Shown here in pieces: positions 18,433-30,000 of a stretch of 64,000 nucleotides of DNA. The position numbers and the translations under genes are program-made. The stretch is from Miscanthus floridulus (lineage: Eukaryota; Streptophyta; Magnoliopsida; Poales; Poaceae). The notes beneath the pieces were generated by a model. It made no database searches. It had not been told where the DNA came from and saw nothing but the letters and a program-made list of their open reading frames with translations. The DNA is taken from NCBI RefSeq assembly GCF_019320115.1, contig NC_089598.1, positions 85,197,844 through 85,261,843 of the forward strand, written 5' to 3'. Each line of letters opens with the position of its first letter. The first letter of the stretch is position 1.

Positions 18433-19974
18433 CTTTCGGCGACTTCTCAATCGAGAGCTTGACGGACCTCAAGATCAAGATCACGTTGCCGACAGGATCA
18501 ACTCTGATTGTCTTACGGCGATTCGGCGGCTCCCAAGCAGCGGCTCTCGTCATCAATTGTCCACCCCGAGGCAATTCGCGGCAACACGCTATCCTGCGTA
18601 GAGACGTGGAGCTCATTAATCCACAGCCGTCAGCATACGATAACCATCGGCCGCGGCATCAGCTCCAAGTTCCTGGATTCCGTCGAGTCAATGCGAGAAA
18701 AGAAAGCCAACGGATACACCCATGGTGATGTCAACAACGTACTTTGGATCTGATATTAAGCCAAGTAGCGAAGTCAGAATACAACTCGGTCTGCGGCGCC
18801 GCCTTCGTCTCTGGCAACTGCACATGGCAAGTCGGATGAAGATCAAAAGCGTGTACAGGCCATGCAAGGTGCAACTAGCATATACGTGTGCGTGTGTGCA
18901 CAACATGCTATACGCCCAAGCTTGGCCCAATCACCAGGAAGACATGCAAGCTATTCGCGGATAATCCTGCTTCGGCTTGCAACGTGACTCCGCGCACTCG
19001 TCCGAGTACAATTTCACGCACCTCGTCCAACTACATCAAGCCGGAGGCGAGCAGTATGCCTGCTCGGATACTACGGCTCACCGATCAACCACGCCGCCGT
19101 CAATCAAGCTAAGTTATAGTTTAATATTTTTTCAAATATTCTTTAATCATCATATATCTCTGGATATTATTCATATGCCTCCGTGGCTCTATTACAGTTA
19201 TGCATTTTATAATGTCTTCTCTTAACGGTTGTTAATTTACCTGAGTCGCTGAGGCCTTAATCCGTGAAACCTACCCGCCGAAAAGGTGCGAGAGGTGTTT
19301 AAACGTAACAGACTACCTACCTAGAGAAATTACATAGCCTAGTAAGAGCAAGACGCGAAAAAATTTAATATGCATTTTATAATGTCTTCTCTTGTTAATT
19401 TACCCGGGTTGCTGAGGCCTTAATCCGTGAAGCCTACTCGCCGGAAAGCTGCGAGAGGTGTTTAAACGTAACAGGCTACCTACCTAAGAAAATTACATAG
19501 CCTAATAAGAGCAAGACGCGAAAAAATTTAATATGCATTTTATAATACTGGGACATACTTCCAACTTAATATCTTGTATATCAATTATTACGTACTTTTG
19601 TATGATTACTTTGCAGGGAACCATTTTCTAGACCACGTCATCAAATAAGGAGCTCGCCCACCGCTGGCTGCCTTACTTGGCAAGATCCTACATATCCTCA
19701 GAAGAGGTTTTCAGTTCTTTGAACAACTCAGATTCAAGACCCTCCAACTTTTTGTTCCAAATAGCAAGAGGCTCGGGGGCTACACTCAGTGAGTGCACTT
19801 TTTCTTCAAAAAAGTGCACATCACTCTCAAAAAAGCACACACCACTCGAAGATCCCAAGAAGCGCTACATGGTTTCACTCAAGAAAGCACTCGGGCGACG
19901 CTTGTTCCTGCTCGACAAGACCTAGAGGAACAAAACAAGGCTTCCGGAGTTCAACCATGAAGTGCTCGGAGGCT
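18433..19974 (+). other. Interior of the short LTR element, no supported gene
   Basis: Short broken frames only. It contains a two-unit tandem duplication (19201-19533) and, near 19770, the GGCTCGGGGGCTACACT stretch common in non-autonomous grass LTR elements. Confidence 0.6.
19201..19547 (+). repeat. Tandem duplication of about 165-170 bp
   Basis: Unit 1 is 19201-19370 and unit 2 is 19371-19533, each starting TGCATTTTATAATGTC and sharing GAGAGGTGTTTAAACGTAACAG. The first bases recur at 19534-19547. The units differ at several positions, so the duplication is older than the one in the Sirevirus. Confidence 0.85.
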
Positions 19975-20376
19975 TGTCGATGCGGGATCCACGGGATACA
20001 CCGCAAGAAAGAGAGGAGATCTAGTTTGATTAGGATTCCTCCCATGTAATCCTAGTAGTAATACTACCCTATAATCCTACTAGGACTCTACATTGTAAAC
20101 CGACTAGGACTCTGGCCTCCTGACTATATAAAGAAGGGCAGGGCTCCTTTGATGGGAGGTCGGAGAAAGACTTTTACAACACAACACTTTACAATCAATC
20201 CAACGCAAAGGCTAACGCCGACCGGACGTAGGGCTGTTACTCGATCACGGTCGAGGGCCCGAACCAGGATAAATCGACTGTCTCTTGTGTTTACCGTCGA
20301 ATTCTGCATACGCTGAAGCCCGAACATACTACCCCGGGGACCCCCGTGGCAGGCTATCGGTGGTGAAACATCGATA
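19975..20376 (+). repeat. 3' LTR of the short LTR element
   Basis: Matches 18011-18412; its last two bases are TA instead of CA. Confidence 0.9.
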
Positions 20377-21265
20377 GTGACCAAAAAGATGTTGATATGT
20401 GCACCAATTTGGAAAAAAAGAAAGAGAAAAATAAAATGGACTAAAGGCAAATGTATATTTAAAAGGGCAATTTTATTTTGCCACTCAAGACATCATAGAG
20501 GGTGTGAGTGGGTTTAGGATAGATAACCATACTATAAAGATGTTAAATCTTTAATTGCAATGGTTATCTAGTATCACTAAGTGCGAGTCTCATTTGCATA
20601 TACTTAGCGCTTAGTGACATGGAGAGATGCTTAAGAAAGCCTATGAAAAATATTTGTGAAAAGCTAACTTAAGTGCCAAATTTATTTTGTAATATTTTGG
20701 TGAAGTTAGCATCTTAAAATGGCTTGAAAAGAGGGCTGGAATTTCACAGAAGGTGTTCTGCTGTCCGTTGAAAGGAGTTGGAAAGAGTTGGAAGGAGCTG
20801 CAACTGCTGCTGGAAATAGATAGAGAGAAAGCCAGCTGGGCCGCGTGGTGCTGGCACTGCTTGCTGCTGCCGATGGCCACATGGGCCTTTGAGGGCTGCT
20901 GGCGCGCAGGCCTGCTGTTGCTGCTGCTGGCTGTAGGCGATGCTGGGCTGTAGCTGCTGTGCGCGGAACACATTGGGCCGAGCTGGCCCGTCCGTGTGCA
21001 GCTGGGCTTTGGCGCTAAGCTGCTGCTCTGGCTGGCTAAGCAGGCTGGCCCATCGACCGTAGCAGAGGAGCAGCGTGGGCCGACTCGCGCGCTGGCCCAG
21101 GTGGGGGCATTGCCGCCGCTGCTGGCTCGCTACGAAGTGAGCGCTCGCCCGCTGCCGCGCCAGTCCGGACGAGCGTGAGGGTGCCGCACCTATTGACCGC
21201 TGGGGAGCCGAGCGGTGCCGCGTGGGCGCGTTTGAACGCGCGGTGCCGACCACGTGGGGCCCGCC
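20377..21265 (+). other. Solo LTR body between nested elements
   Basis: Part of the Copia-type solo LTR. 20930-21260 is GC-rich and yields open frames on both strands by composition only; no gene is supported. Confidence 0.5.
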
Positions 21266-21477
21266 CTGGAGAAGAAGGAACGTTTAACCGTCAAAACCCG
21301 CATAAAATCTATTTATTCAAAACACCGAACTTAGTATAGGGTTTATTCAAAACATGTCTTCTACTTAAATCCATCCGAAAATATTTTTGTTAGGTTCCAT
21401 CAAAATAAATGCTCCAAATCTTTATTGATATCTCTTTAAAAAATTTTATTGTAAAAAGAGGCATGATGCTATCATAA

Positions 21478-21560
21478 AAAAAGAAAGTAAAAAAAGAGAG
21501 AAGAAAGAAAGAAAAAGAAAGAAAAAAAAGAAAAAAATGATAAGAAAAAAAATGAGAATA
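21478..21560 (+). repeat. Homopurine tract
   Basis: About 80 bases of A with interspersed G (AAAGAAAGAAAAAG-type), interrupted only a few times. Confidence 0.85.
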
Positions 21561-22092
21561 AAGATAGCCTATGTTCTGACAAAAATTTTCAAGTCCCAAT
21601 AAAAAGAGAGATGTGTTTTAAAGAGCATAGTAGAATTATATTAGCCACCATAAATTTTCTACACGCATGCACATCTTGATTTGATTGTATGACATCTTCT
21701 TCCTTGGATACACTGTTTGACTTAGCAAAATACGCAATGCAAGTATGTTTCCATACTTCATCCCTACCCTAAGCTCCACAAAAGCCTTTTTAGAAGTAGG
21801 ATGAAAAAAAGGCAAACTCAAAAGCCTTTGTTAAGGATATAAACACCATTGAGCGACTTGAGAGTACCATTCGAGAAGAAGTATGTGCTATGCTTTCAAT
21901 TTCAAAAAAATAAAAAACTCCAAGTATGCTTCATAGAGAAAAAGTGATGACTTGGTGTCATAGTCGTTTCACTTTTCAACCGCTCAAGGCGACATGGTAG
22001 ACACTTTAAAATCCACAGGCATAAGGAATGCCATGGAATAATTTTTATGCTACATAATATCTTTTGAAGTCATGATCCATAGTTACATATAA

Positions 22093-22114
22093 CTTTGCTC
22101 GAGGACGAGCAAAG
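22093..22114 (+). other. Perfect 9-bp hairpin upstream of the Athila-like polypurine tract
   Basis: CTTTGCTCG, loop AGGA, CGAGCAAAG. It sits seven bases before the polypurine tract, where Athila-like elements usually carry CTCGAGGACGAGC. Confidence 0.7.
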
Positions 22115-22120
22115 AGCAAG

Positions 22121-22131
22121 TGTGGGGGAGC
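22121..22131 (+). promoter_or_regulatory. Polypurine tract of the Athila-like fragment
   Basis: TGTGGGGGAGC, immediately before the LTR start at 22133. Confidence 0.75.
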
Positions 22132-22132
22132 T

Positions 22133-23529
22133 TATTGGCGGTCCTTAATGCATAATTTTAACCGCCAAAACCGTGCATAAAATCCATTTATTCAAAACAC
22201 CAAACTTAGTATAGGGTTTATAACTAACGAATTCCACAAGTTTTGGTGTTTATATGTTTGAAGGACACATGTTTGATTATCAAGGAAAACACATGCAAAA
22301 TACGCAAAAGAGACAAAGCGTAAAGCAGATTTGGTCCAAGGAATAAGATGAAAGGCCCACTCCACCAAAGAACTTGGGCCAACCACCGACGGAGACGCGG
22401 CCCAGGCCAAGCGAGGAACTGCCATGTGGAAGGCAGTCACGGGGAGGTGCCATCCGGGTGCGGGCGCACCAGGGGTGCGACCACACCCCTGGTTGCACCA
22501 ACCGCCTCCAGCCGCCATGTGTCGCCTCCTAGTGCCTCCCCCACTTCAGTTGCATGCGGACATGCAAGGAATTTTCTACTAAACCGACCTTACCCTGGCT
22601 ATAAATAGAAGAGGAGGCCTCCCCTCTCACACACACCACTAAGGAGCAACTCTTCACCATATTTCAAGATGTAGTAGTACTAGCTAGTTGGGAGTTAGGG
22701 AGAGATGCTAAGGTTTCGGAGGAGTCCTCGGAGGTCCGATATAATCTTGTATCGCTCCTTTGTAAGACTCAGTTATTTCATATATTCATCTTCTCTATTT
22801 ACTTGAAATGCCTATCATGGTTATCTAGTTCTTACCTTAGTGGTTATTTACAAGGATGGTTAGTATAGTGGTTTACACCTTGGCATGGGATCTCTATTCG
22901 ACTAAATGCTCTAGTTTTTACGAGAAACTAGAGTAGTAATCGATAGTGTAGACATGGTGTCTAGACTATAGGTTACCTGAGTTAGCGCCCAACCCCACGG
23001 ATAGTTGTGGTAGCCCCAGAGGTGACAGCTCTGACCAGGCCTTTGTAATCCACTACATTCGGGTTGGTGTTTTCATAGAGCTTTTTGGCAGCCTGACCCT
23101 GATCACCCCTTCCTAGTCTTTTCGAGGATCGGAAAGGTACTGTTGCTCCGAAGTGTTTTGGTGTGATCGCTATGTCTGACCTCTGCTTAGTTAATCCCTT
23201 TGGTCTGCTCTAGAATAGAACCACAGTAATGGAGAAGTAAATAGGAACCGTGAACTCACCTGTTGTCCTCCCAGCTTAGTTTGTCTACTCTTCTATCTTA
23301 TCATGGAGTTCTCTTGTGTGTCACTTATACAAAACTCATATTTTTACCACTTACTCCCACTTTAGTTCAGTTGGTATACTAGTTAGTGGATACATGATGG
23401 TCAAATATCAACTTCTTTAACCATTACTTTCCTAAGGATAAATATGATACCCTAGAATACTCTAGATAAAAGTTACAACGGTATCCGTGTGTTTGTGGAT
23501 TACTCTGTTTACGTTAGCAAATATCAACA
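22133..23529 (+). repeat. Athila-like LTR
   Basis: TATTGGCGGTCC (from TGTTGGCGG by one transition) to AATATCAACA, about 1.4 kb. It has a TATA box CTATAAATAG at 22599-22608. Confidence 0.75.
22599..22608 (+). promoter_or_regulatory. TATA box of the Athila-like LTR
   Basis: CTATAAATAG, a strong match. Confidence 0.6.
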
Positions 23530-23684
23530 CTGCCTGGTACCGTTGCCCATTCGCTCGTTGGCTTCGTGAGTGCGCTCTGGCCTTCGGCCATTGCTGACTG
23601 AGCAGGTGGGAGTGCTGCGTGCATGCGCTCGCATCACGTGGAGGAGGCTCAGTCCGTGGGGCCTGCCTCTAGGCGCCCTATTGT

Positions 23685-23960
23685 TAGGGATGAAAACGAA
23701 TCGAATACGGACGGATATCACCGATATTACATTTGTTTTCATATTTCTGTCTGGATTCGGATTCGAATACGGATAGTGTCAACTATGTTGGATAGGATAC
23801 GATTGGATATCGACATCATAAATATGCGATTTGAGTATTCGGATACAGATACGGTATCGGATGTTGGATATCCGGACTCGGATATGGACAGATCTCAACC
23901 CCTCTAAACGGATTCAGTTTCGAATACGGTCGGAAAATATCTGTACCATTTTCATCCCTA
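23685..23960. mobile_element. hAT-type MITE, 276 bp
   Basis: Ends TAGGGATGAAAACG and CATTTTCATCCCTA, related to the 14315-15200 element. Flanks CCTATTGT (23677-23684) and CCTGTTGT (23961-23968) match at 7 of 8 bases. The interior is rich in GGATATCG/CGGATAT motifs. Confidence 0.88.
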
Positions 23961-24825
23961 CCTGTTGTGAAGGCAAGCGCACCGCATGGGGGCCACGCCC
24001 GACCACCTGTTGGCCTGTGCTGGTGCTTTGGTTCTGCCCATTAGGGAGCCTCTAGCCAGTAGGAGATAAGGACAGGTCTCTTCCTTCCTTTCTCTCGCTC
24101 TGGCTCCCATTCCTCATTCTTGCATCTATGAGCAAAACAGAGAAGAACAAGCTGTTTCCTTCTCCTATCTCACTCCCAAGCATTTGTGCTTCATTCAAGT
24201 GAGAGATCGAGTTCTAGTGATTGATCTTGAGAGCTTCAAGAGCTTCTCCTCCCTCTCCTCTCCTTCTCCAAGCTCAGTGCTCATTCTTGAGAGGATTTAG
24301 GGAAAACCCTAGTGTGTGCATTTGAGGTTGCATATTTGGTGGCACCAGGTGGTGATTGCAATTGAGGATTTTTATTACTCTTGGTGATTGCCGTCACCTA
24401 GATGGTTGGTGATTTTTTGATTGGTGAGGGGATTTGGTGATTGTGTCCACCCCCAATCAAGGATTATATTTATGAGGGGTTCTTGACCTTTTCCCCACGG
24501 GAGATCGCAAAAGTACTCTAGTGGATTGCTCGTGTCATTGAGTTACCCTCACTTTGGGTAGGTTCTTACGGCGCCCTAGTTTGGGCTTGCGCGTGGTGCC
24601 AATTTGCTCATGAACCACTAAGTGAATGGTCGACACAACAAGGACTAGCTTGCTGGCAAGCAAGTGAACCTTTGGAGAAAAATCGCGTGTCAATTGATTC
24701 ATAGGCTCCCTTGGTATTCATTGTGATTATTATATCTCTTGCTGGATTTGGTATACATCTCTACCTCACTTGTATTATAATTCATTGATTTAATTGTCTT
24801 GTGATAGCTTCCCGTTTCCTTGCCT

Positions 24826-25035
24826 AGCTTAGTTGGAACTAGTTGTAACCAATTTTCTTTCTAGTTTTTTTAACTTAGTCAAAGCCAGTTGCAGCCAACT
24901 GAAACCAGTTGTAACTAGTTTTCTCGCTAGTTATTCAACTTAGTTGAAACTAGTTGCAGCTAGTTGGAACCAGTTTTCTTGCTAGTTGTTTAGCACAGTT
25001 GTGACTAGTTGTAACTAGTTGTATCAATCTTTTGC
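24826..25035 (+). repeat. Degenerate AACTAGTTG array
   Basis: About a dozen copies of AACTAGTTG, AACCAGTT or related units spaced 9-40 bases apart, inside the solo LTR. The core ACTAGT is a palindrome. Confidence 0.75.
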
Positions 25036-25250
25036 GAGCTCTCTAGTTATATTTGTAACAAAAAGACTGCTTGATTGGGTGCCATAGAGATTATAATTCA
25101 CTAGAATTGATTGGTTAGGTGGCTTGCATCACTTAGTAGAGCTAGAGCAAAATTCACTATCGCCTTTTGTTGTACTAATCTCTTTGCTCTAGTATTTTGT
25201 AGAATTTTTATTAGGCTATTCACCCCCCTCTAGCCATTTAGGACCTTTCA

Positions 25251-26426
25251 TACTACTATCTTAGCAAACATACAACTATTATTATGCTAACAATCACTAC
25301 AACACAACCAAATGTATTGCAATAAAGTAAAGCACTAAGGCAAAGTAGAGAAGATAACTATATTAAATAACTCAAGGTCTTACTAAAATAGGAAATGATA
25401 CAAGAGCTATACTAGACTTCCTAGAAGAATAAGTCGAGAAACCCAAGACAAACTCACTACTCACTCTAACTCCCACACACTATCCTACTATTACAAAGGA
25501 ATTAGTGGAGCTTCTCTTCTTCTTAGTATGGAGTGTCTTGGAAGTGATGGCATACCCCTCTATTTATAGTGATGTAGAGGTGGCCCCATGAATCCATGTG
25601 ATCTCCACCTTATCCATAGGATCAACTGACTTTGAATCAGTGGTGGAGATCAAGCCTTGGTGTGTTAGTTTGCATGTTGACCAACAGTGAGACGGTGGAG
25701 TGACTAGGGGGTCAATCGATCTAGGAGGGTTGACTCCCCCATAAGACTGTGGGCCTCCTCCTTCGATGCAGAGCTTGGTCCTACTATCATGAGGTGTTGA
25801 AAGCCCTATGATTGGTTTTGGTAATCGATACAACTAGTGGATTAATCTCTTTGCTAAGTGTGTGAATAGGAAAGGTTAGGTTCACACCAAGACAGAGAGC
25901 AATGCTTAGAGATGGATGAAGGGTGACAATCTAATTGGAGCAAGCTCTCACATGGAAAAGAAGAAAGAGAAAAATAAAACCCAAGATATGTCCTAAGTTG
26001 ACAAAATTGAAACCTCCATTATGAAGCTCTATGGTGAACTCCTTAGCACTATCACCTACACAATTCATCATGTACAGAGCATCGGATGAGCTTCTAAATC
26101 AACAACTAAGACCCTAAAAATGAGACATTTCAGTTCATCAACTTCAATAACCGACCTTAAACCATGTGGTCCTCATTAATCTTATACACGATTAAGCTAG
26201 AACCTTAAGAGAAAACCCCCAAATCCTTGACACAAAACCATCATTACCCAAAAGATGCAAACCCTTAACACCAAACCTAAGTTTCACACATGCACTACTT
26301 TACTATGGCCAATGCATCCTACTATGCTACACATATAGAATCCAAGGTTGGATGAACTAACTTAGCGTGAGGGATCGTCCCTTCTCCCGCAATCTTGGAG
26401 CCATCACCGATCGTGTGGCTGACCTG
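25251..26426. other. Degenerate repeat flanking the Gypsy element
   Basis: No supported gene. A reverse TATA-like box (sense CACTATAAATAGAG, near 25560-25572) suggests another reverse-oriented LTR remnant. At 25798 a second Copia LTR start, TGAAAGCCCTATGATTGG, related to the one at 17878, begins and is lost by about 26000. ACCTG (26422-26426) is the putative target duplication of the next element. Confidence 0.5.
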
Positions 26427-27017
26427 TGTAACACCCCAAAATTTGCTTCTTTTGAAATAGAGCTAAAATGATTTAATTGTGTATTTTGGTGCTCCTGAAA
26501 ACATAGTGAAAACAAAATTTTTCGTTAAATTAAATTTTATCATAAGGCTTAGCAACATTTTGTGCATTCATGCTGGTGCATTCATGCTGGTGCATGTGGT
26601 TTACTTTGATGAGTGGTTTTGATCAAAGCTCAAAATGATTCAAAATGCTTTTGAAAAGGCTTTGAAATAAAAGAAAAAAGAAAAATAAAAACTCTCTTTC
26701 CCTGTTTCTTTCGGCCTGTTGCCTCAGCTGCCAGCCCGGTTCCCCTCTTTCCACCGAAGCCCAAGGGCCCAGCCTGCTCTCCCACTCCCGTAGGCCTACC
26801 TTAGCCTTTCCCTCGCCCCTCTGAATCCCTCAGCCCAGTGCAGCACCCTGGCCTAGCGGCCAAGTTGTGCAGGCGTGCCCTCTCTTCCTTTCTCTAGCTG
26901 GTTGACAGCCGGGCCCCATCCCTGTGTCATTGATGAGCCGGTCCCATGCGTCAGCACCTTCCCCTACCTTGCATCCATGCTCGAGCCAGACTTGGCTAGG
27001 ATAGGATCCTACCACCC

Positions 27018-30000
27018 TAAAACGATCCTGATTTCCTAGGAGGGAAATCCACAGATTTGAAGTATAACATGATAGTTCCAGGTGATCATCCCATCACATT
27101 ATTAAATAACAGTCGATATCACAGTCATACATCGAATACCTATCTTAAAGAGAGTACAAATAGCAAGGTTTACTCATTATTACATCGCCACTTGGTGAAA
27201 TCACTCAGAGCATACATAATCCAAAATAGCTTCAAGTCAAAAGGCAGCGGGCGTCGACTCTATCTTCTCAGCCAAACTTGAGCACAAGAACAAGACCTCT
27301 AATCCTCCCAACCGTCTCCCTAGTAGTCGTACTCAAGCGCAAAACCTATCAAATAATTATCAATACGATTTGTACTGGCCACTGGCTCCCACCCTATGCT
27401 TTGCGTTTGCTTTATGGTAGTGGAATGCAAGGGTAGAGCAAAAGACCTATTTGTGGCTGTAGTTTTCCTATGCGAGCATGTCAAGTTTTATTAATAATTC
27501 ATCAAGTTTTAATCCATCTCATCCACATGTTCTTCCATCCCATCACACACATCTCACCACTCTCACACTCTCTAGGCGACAAGGACAAATCCCGCTCATA
27601 CCTTGTCTCATCAGCCAAAGCCAGAAACCAACACAAGAACCTAGGGGGAGAGAAGAAACTACTCCACTCACTAATCAAGGGAAGCGTAGGTCATAGGAAT
27701 TACATATCCATGGACATGGCTATATGTATAGATTGATCAACCCTGCAGAGCGTGTACACCTAGAACCACAAGTTCAACATCATCGGTGGTGCCCTGCTTA
27801 AGCAGATATTGAGCTACCTTCCAACCGGTGCGATGCCACCCTGCCACTCAGCCCTGGGCCACCCCAGAGTCCACTAAAATGCTGAGACTGTGAGACATAG
27901 TTTCGGGCCCTAGAGGTCACTACACTATCTTAAGAGGATGTGGGCCATACACCTGTACCTTCCTACACTATCCATTTCCAACCTAGTAGTAGTGGCACCG
28001 TCCTAGCTGGTCAGCATCCGTCCCCCGCCCATTCAGGGACGAGTGGCATGCACGTAGGGTCCTATGATCCGGTTCTCTTGACATACTAGTCCTTAGGGGG
28101 ACTGGACAGGATATCTTGTCAAAGGGGATAACCAACACCCCGTGCTTCAACGACACCTCATCCCAGTTCTTCATCCCACAAAGACACTCCACCCTAGAAT
28201 CTCCTCATCTCACATGCACCTGCCACAGGTACCACTCATAGGGGATGCTCAGGTCACAGCCCCCCTAGAAAGACTCGTCCAACGACTCATCGTAAGATCT
28301 TGCCCGATCGACTCAACCCTCACCACACATCCAATATGCACACCAAGATCTCCCCGGTTGTTACCACATTACCGGCACCCAGTGCCTTAACCACTCACAT
28401 ACAATCGTCCACCAAGCATTACATCACAAATATAATGCGTAGTAGAAGCAATAGCAAGTAAGCGAGCATCTAACCTAACAGCGGGTGTGCAGGGGTATAG
28501 GTTGAGACAAGGTAATGGCTCACAAGCAATTCCACCATGCAACCTATCACAAATCATTTGCATAAAAGTAAAGCACTAGCATCTACATTGTAGCATGTCT
28601 AATAGGATTGTACGAGGTTGAGTGGGACATGGCACTTGGTAGGTCATCTTCAAGCTCCTTAGTGTAGTCAGGGCTATGCTACTCAGTCTGTGGCTCCTCC
28701 AGGTCTGTCAAATGAGACATATAGCTACGATAAGCGACACCTATAGATGATCACAAAGAAGCAACATAAATTCAAAAGATTCAAATGCACTCAAACACAA
28801 GCCTATGATGTAGAGCTCATTTTTAGAAAAATTTGGGCACTGGTTTCATATTTTTCTGAGGTCGTATGAATTTTATAAGTTTAAATCATTTTCTAAAAAA
28901 GAAAAAGAAATGGAAAAACTAGAGGCTGACAAATGGCAACACGTGATTGGGCGAGGCAGTTACGGTCACTGATAGGTGGGACCAGGTCATCGATCAGCAT
29001 TGACCGGGCTTAACTGGGACTAATGGGCTGGGTCACGGGCCATATATGGACAAGCGCGTGCCGCTACTGGGCTCGATCCACGGGGCTCAGTGCACGAAGG
29101 GTGCGGGGCTGGTGCACTGTGGTCCATAGACTTGGTACATGGTGGACCAGGTCCATGCGTGGGGCTGGTGCGGGCGGTGCTTGGTGCACCGGGTGCACGC
29201 GGGATCAGGCAGGGACACGACAACTCCCTCTCTCTCTCACGGCGACGCTCTCGTGGACCTCCAACAAGCATGTGACTTTGATGGCAAGGGAAAGATGGGG
29301 GCTTTTCCTCTAGCTGGCTAGTTGGTGGGGTGTGCGAGGTCATGGCGAACATCACTGGCTCCTCCTCATGACGTGAGGTGGCTGGGATCATCGGGATCAT
29401 CCATGACTCGGCGCGCTCCGACGTACGGCCACGCTGGTGAGGCGAGCACAACTATGACATCTAGGCATTCTATGTCCCAAAGGATGGGTGCTTTGGGAGC
29501 TACGCGTCAAGGCAAATCCATTTGCGGTGGTTCAGGAACCGCTATCGGTCTAGCGTGTTCGGAACATCCCTAACATGGCGGTGGCATGGGCGCGCGGTGG
29601 TCCGGTGAGGCAGACATGACCAGCGGCTCTCAGTGCTCCTCCTCTCCTCCTATCTAGCACCTAATGCATCCCTCGGTGAGGCAAAGCTTGCTGACACACT
29701 TCCCTTGACTCTACCGGCGCGAGGTGGCTAGAACAGGGCGGCAATGCGGTGGATGCCGGCCATGGCGACCGTGGCAGGTGCACTGTGTTGGTGCCAGTGT
29801 TCCCGAGCACCAGTGGCTTGGCAAGGCCAGGCCTTGGCTCGTGTGTGTGTGTGTGCAGATCTTCACAATGGCGTGAAAGGCCGACCTTTCGCCCTCCGAA
29901 GGGGGAGAACACGGCAGCATGACATGGCGTCACCACGGTGGTGAGATACACGGTGAGCAGAGGAAGCAGCTTCTCACCGTGGGGCATGGAGTGGTAGTCT

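Larger units (their letters stand above)
18011..20376 (+). mobile_element. Short non-autonomous LTR retrotransposon, 2.37 kb
   Basis: Two 402-bp LTRs (18011-18412 and 19975-20376) and an exact GTGAC duplication (18006-18010 and 20377-20381). The primer site TGGCGCGCCAGGTAGGGG (18415-18432) sets plus orientation and a Gypsy-type origin. The 1.56-kb interior codes for no recognisable gag or pol, so the element must have moved with help from another. I count 16 differences between the LTRs (4%), about 1.5 million years at the grass rate. Confidence 0.92.
21266..23529 (+). mobile_element. Athila-like Gypsy fragment with one complete LTR
   Basis: The right part is a full LTR (22133-23529) preceded by a purine tract and the GAGCAAGTGTGGGGGA context typical of Athila-like elements. 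The left part (about 21266-21360) repeats the LTR start region (AACCGTCAAAACCCGCATAAA and ACACCGAACTTAGTATAGGG), so most of the 5' LTR and nearly all coding sequence have been lost. The left border is approximate, as no clean target duplication was found. Confidence 0.6.
17878..25250 (+). mobile_element. Copia-type solo LTR carrying three nested insertions
   Basis: Starts TGAAAGCCCTAG and ends GGACCTTTCA, flanked by TATTA (17873-17877) and TACTA (25251-25255), a 4/5 match. No primer site follows the right end and no polypurine tract precedes the left, so it behaves as a solo LTR. Removing the nested elements (18011-20376, about 21266-23529, 23685-23960 and their duplications) leaves about 2.4 kb. 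The region before the end has the 'ggtgattgccgtcacctag' stretch also seen in Sirevirus LTRs. The single-LTR reading rests on the flanks and the absence of internal genes, not on an alignment. Confidence 0.65.

Noticed and set aside
20744..21253. A 169-codon minus-strand frame with Gln/Ala/Arg-rich product
   Set aside because: GC-rich LTR sequence with open frames on both strands; composition explains it.
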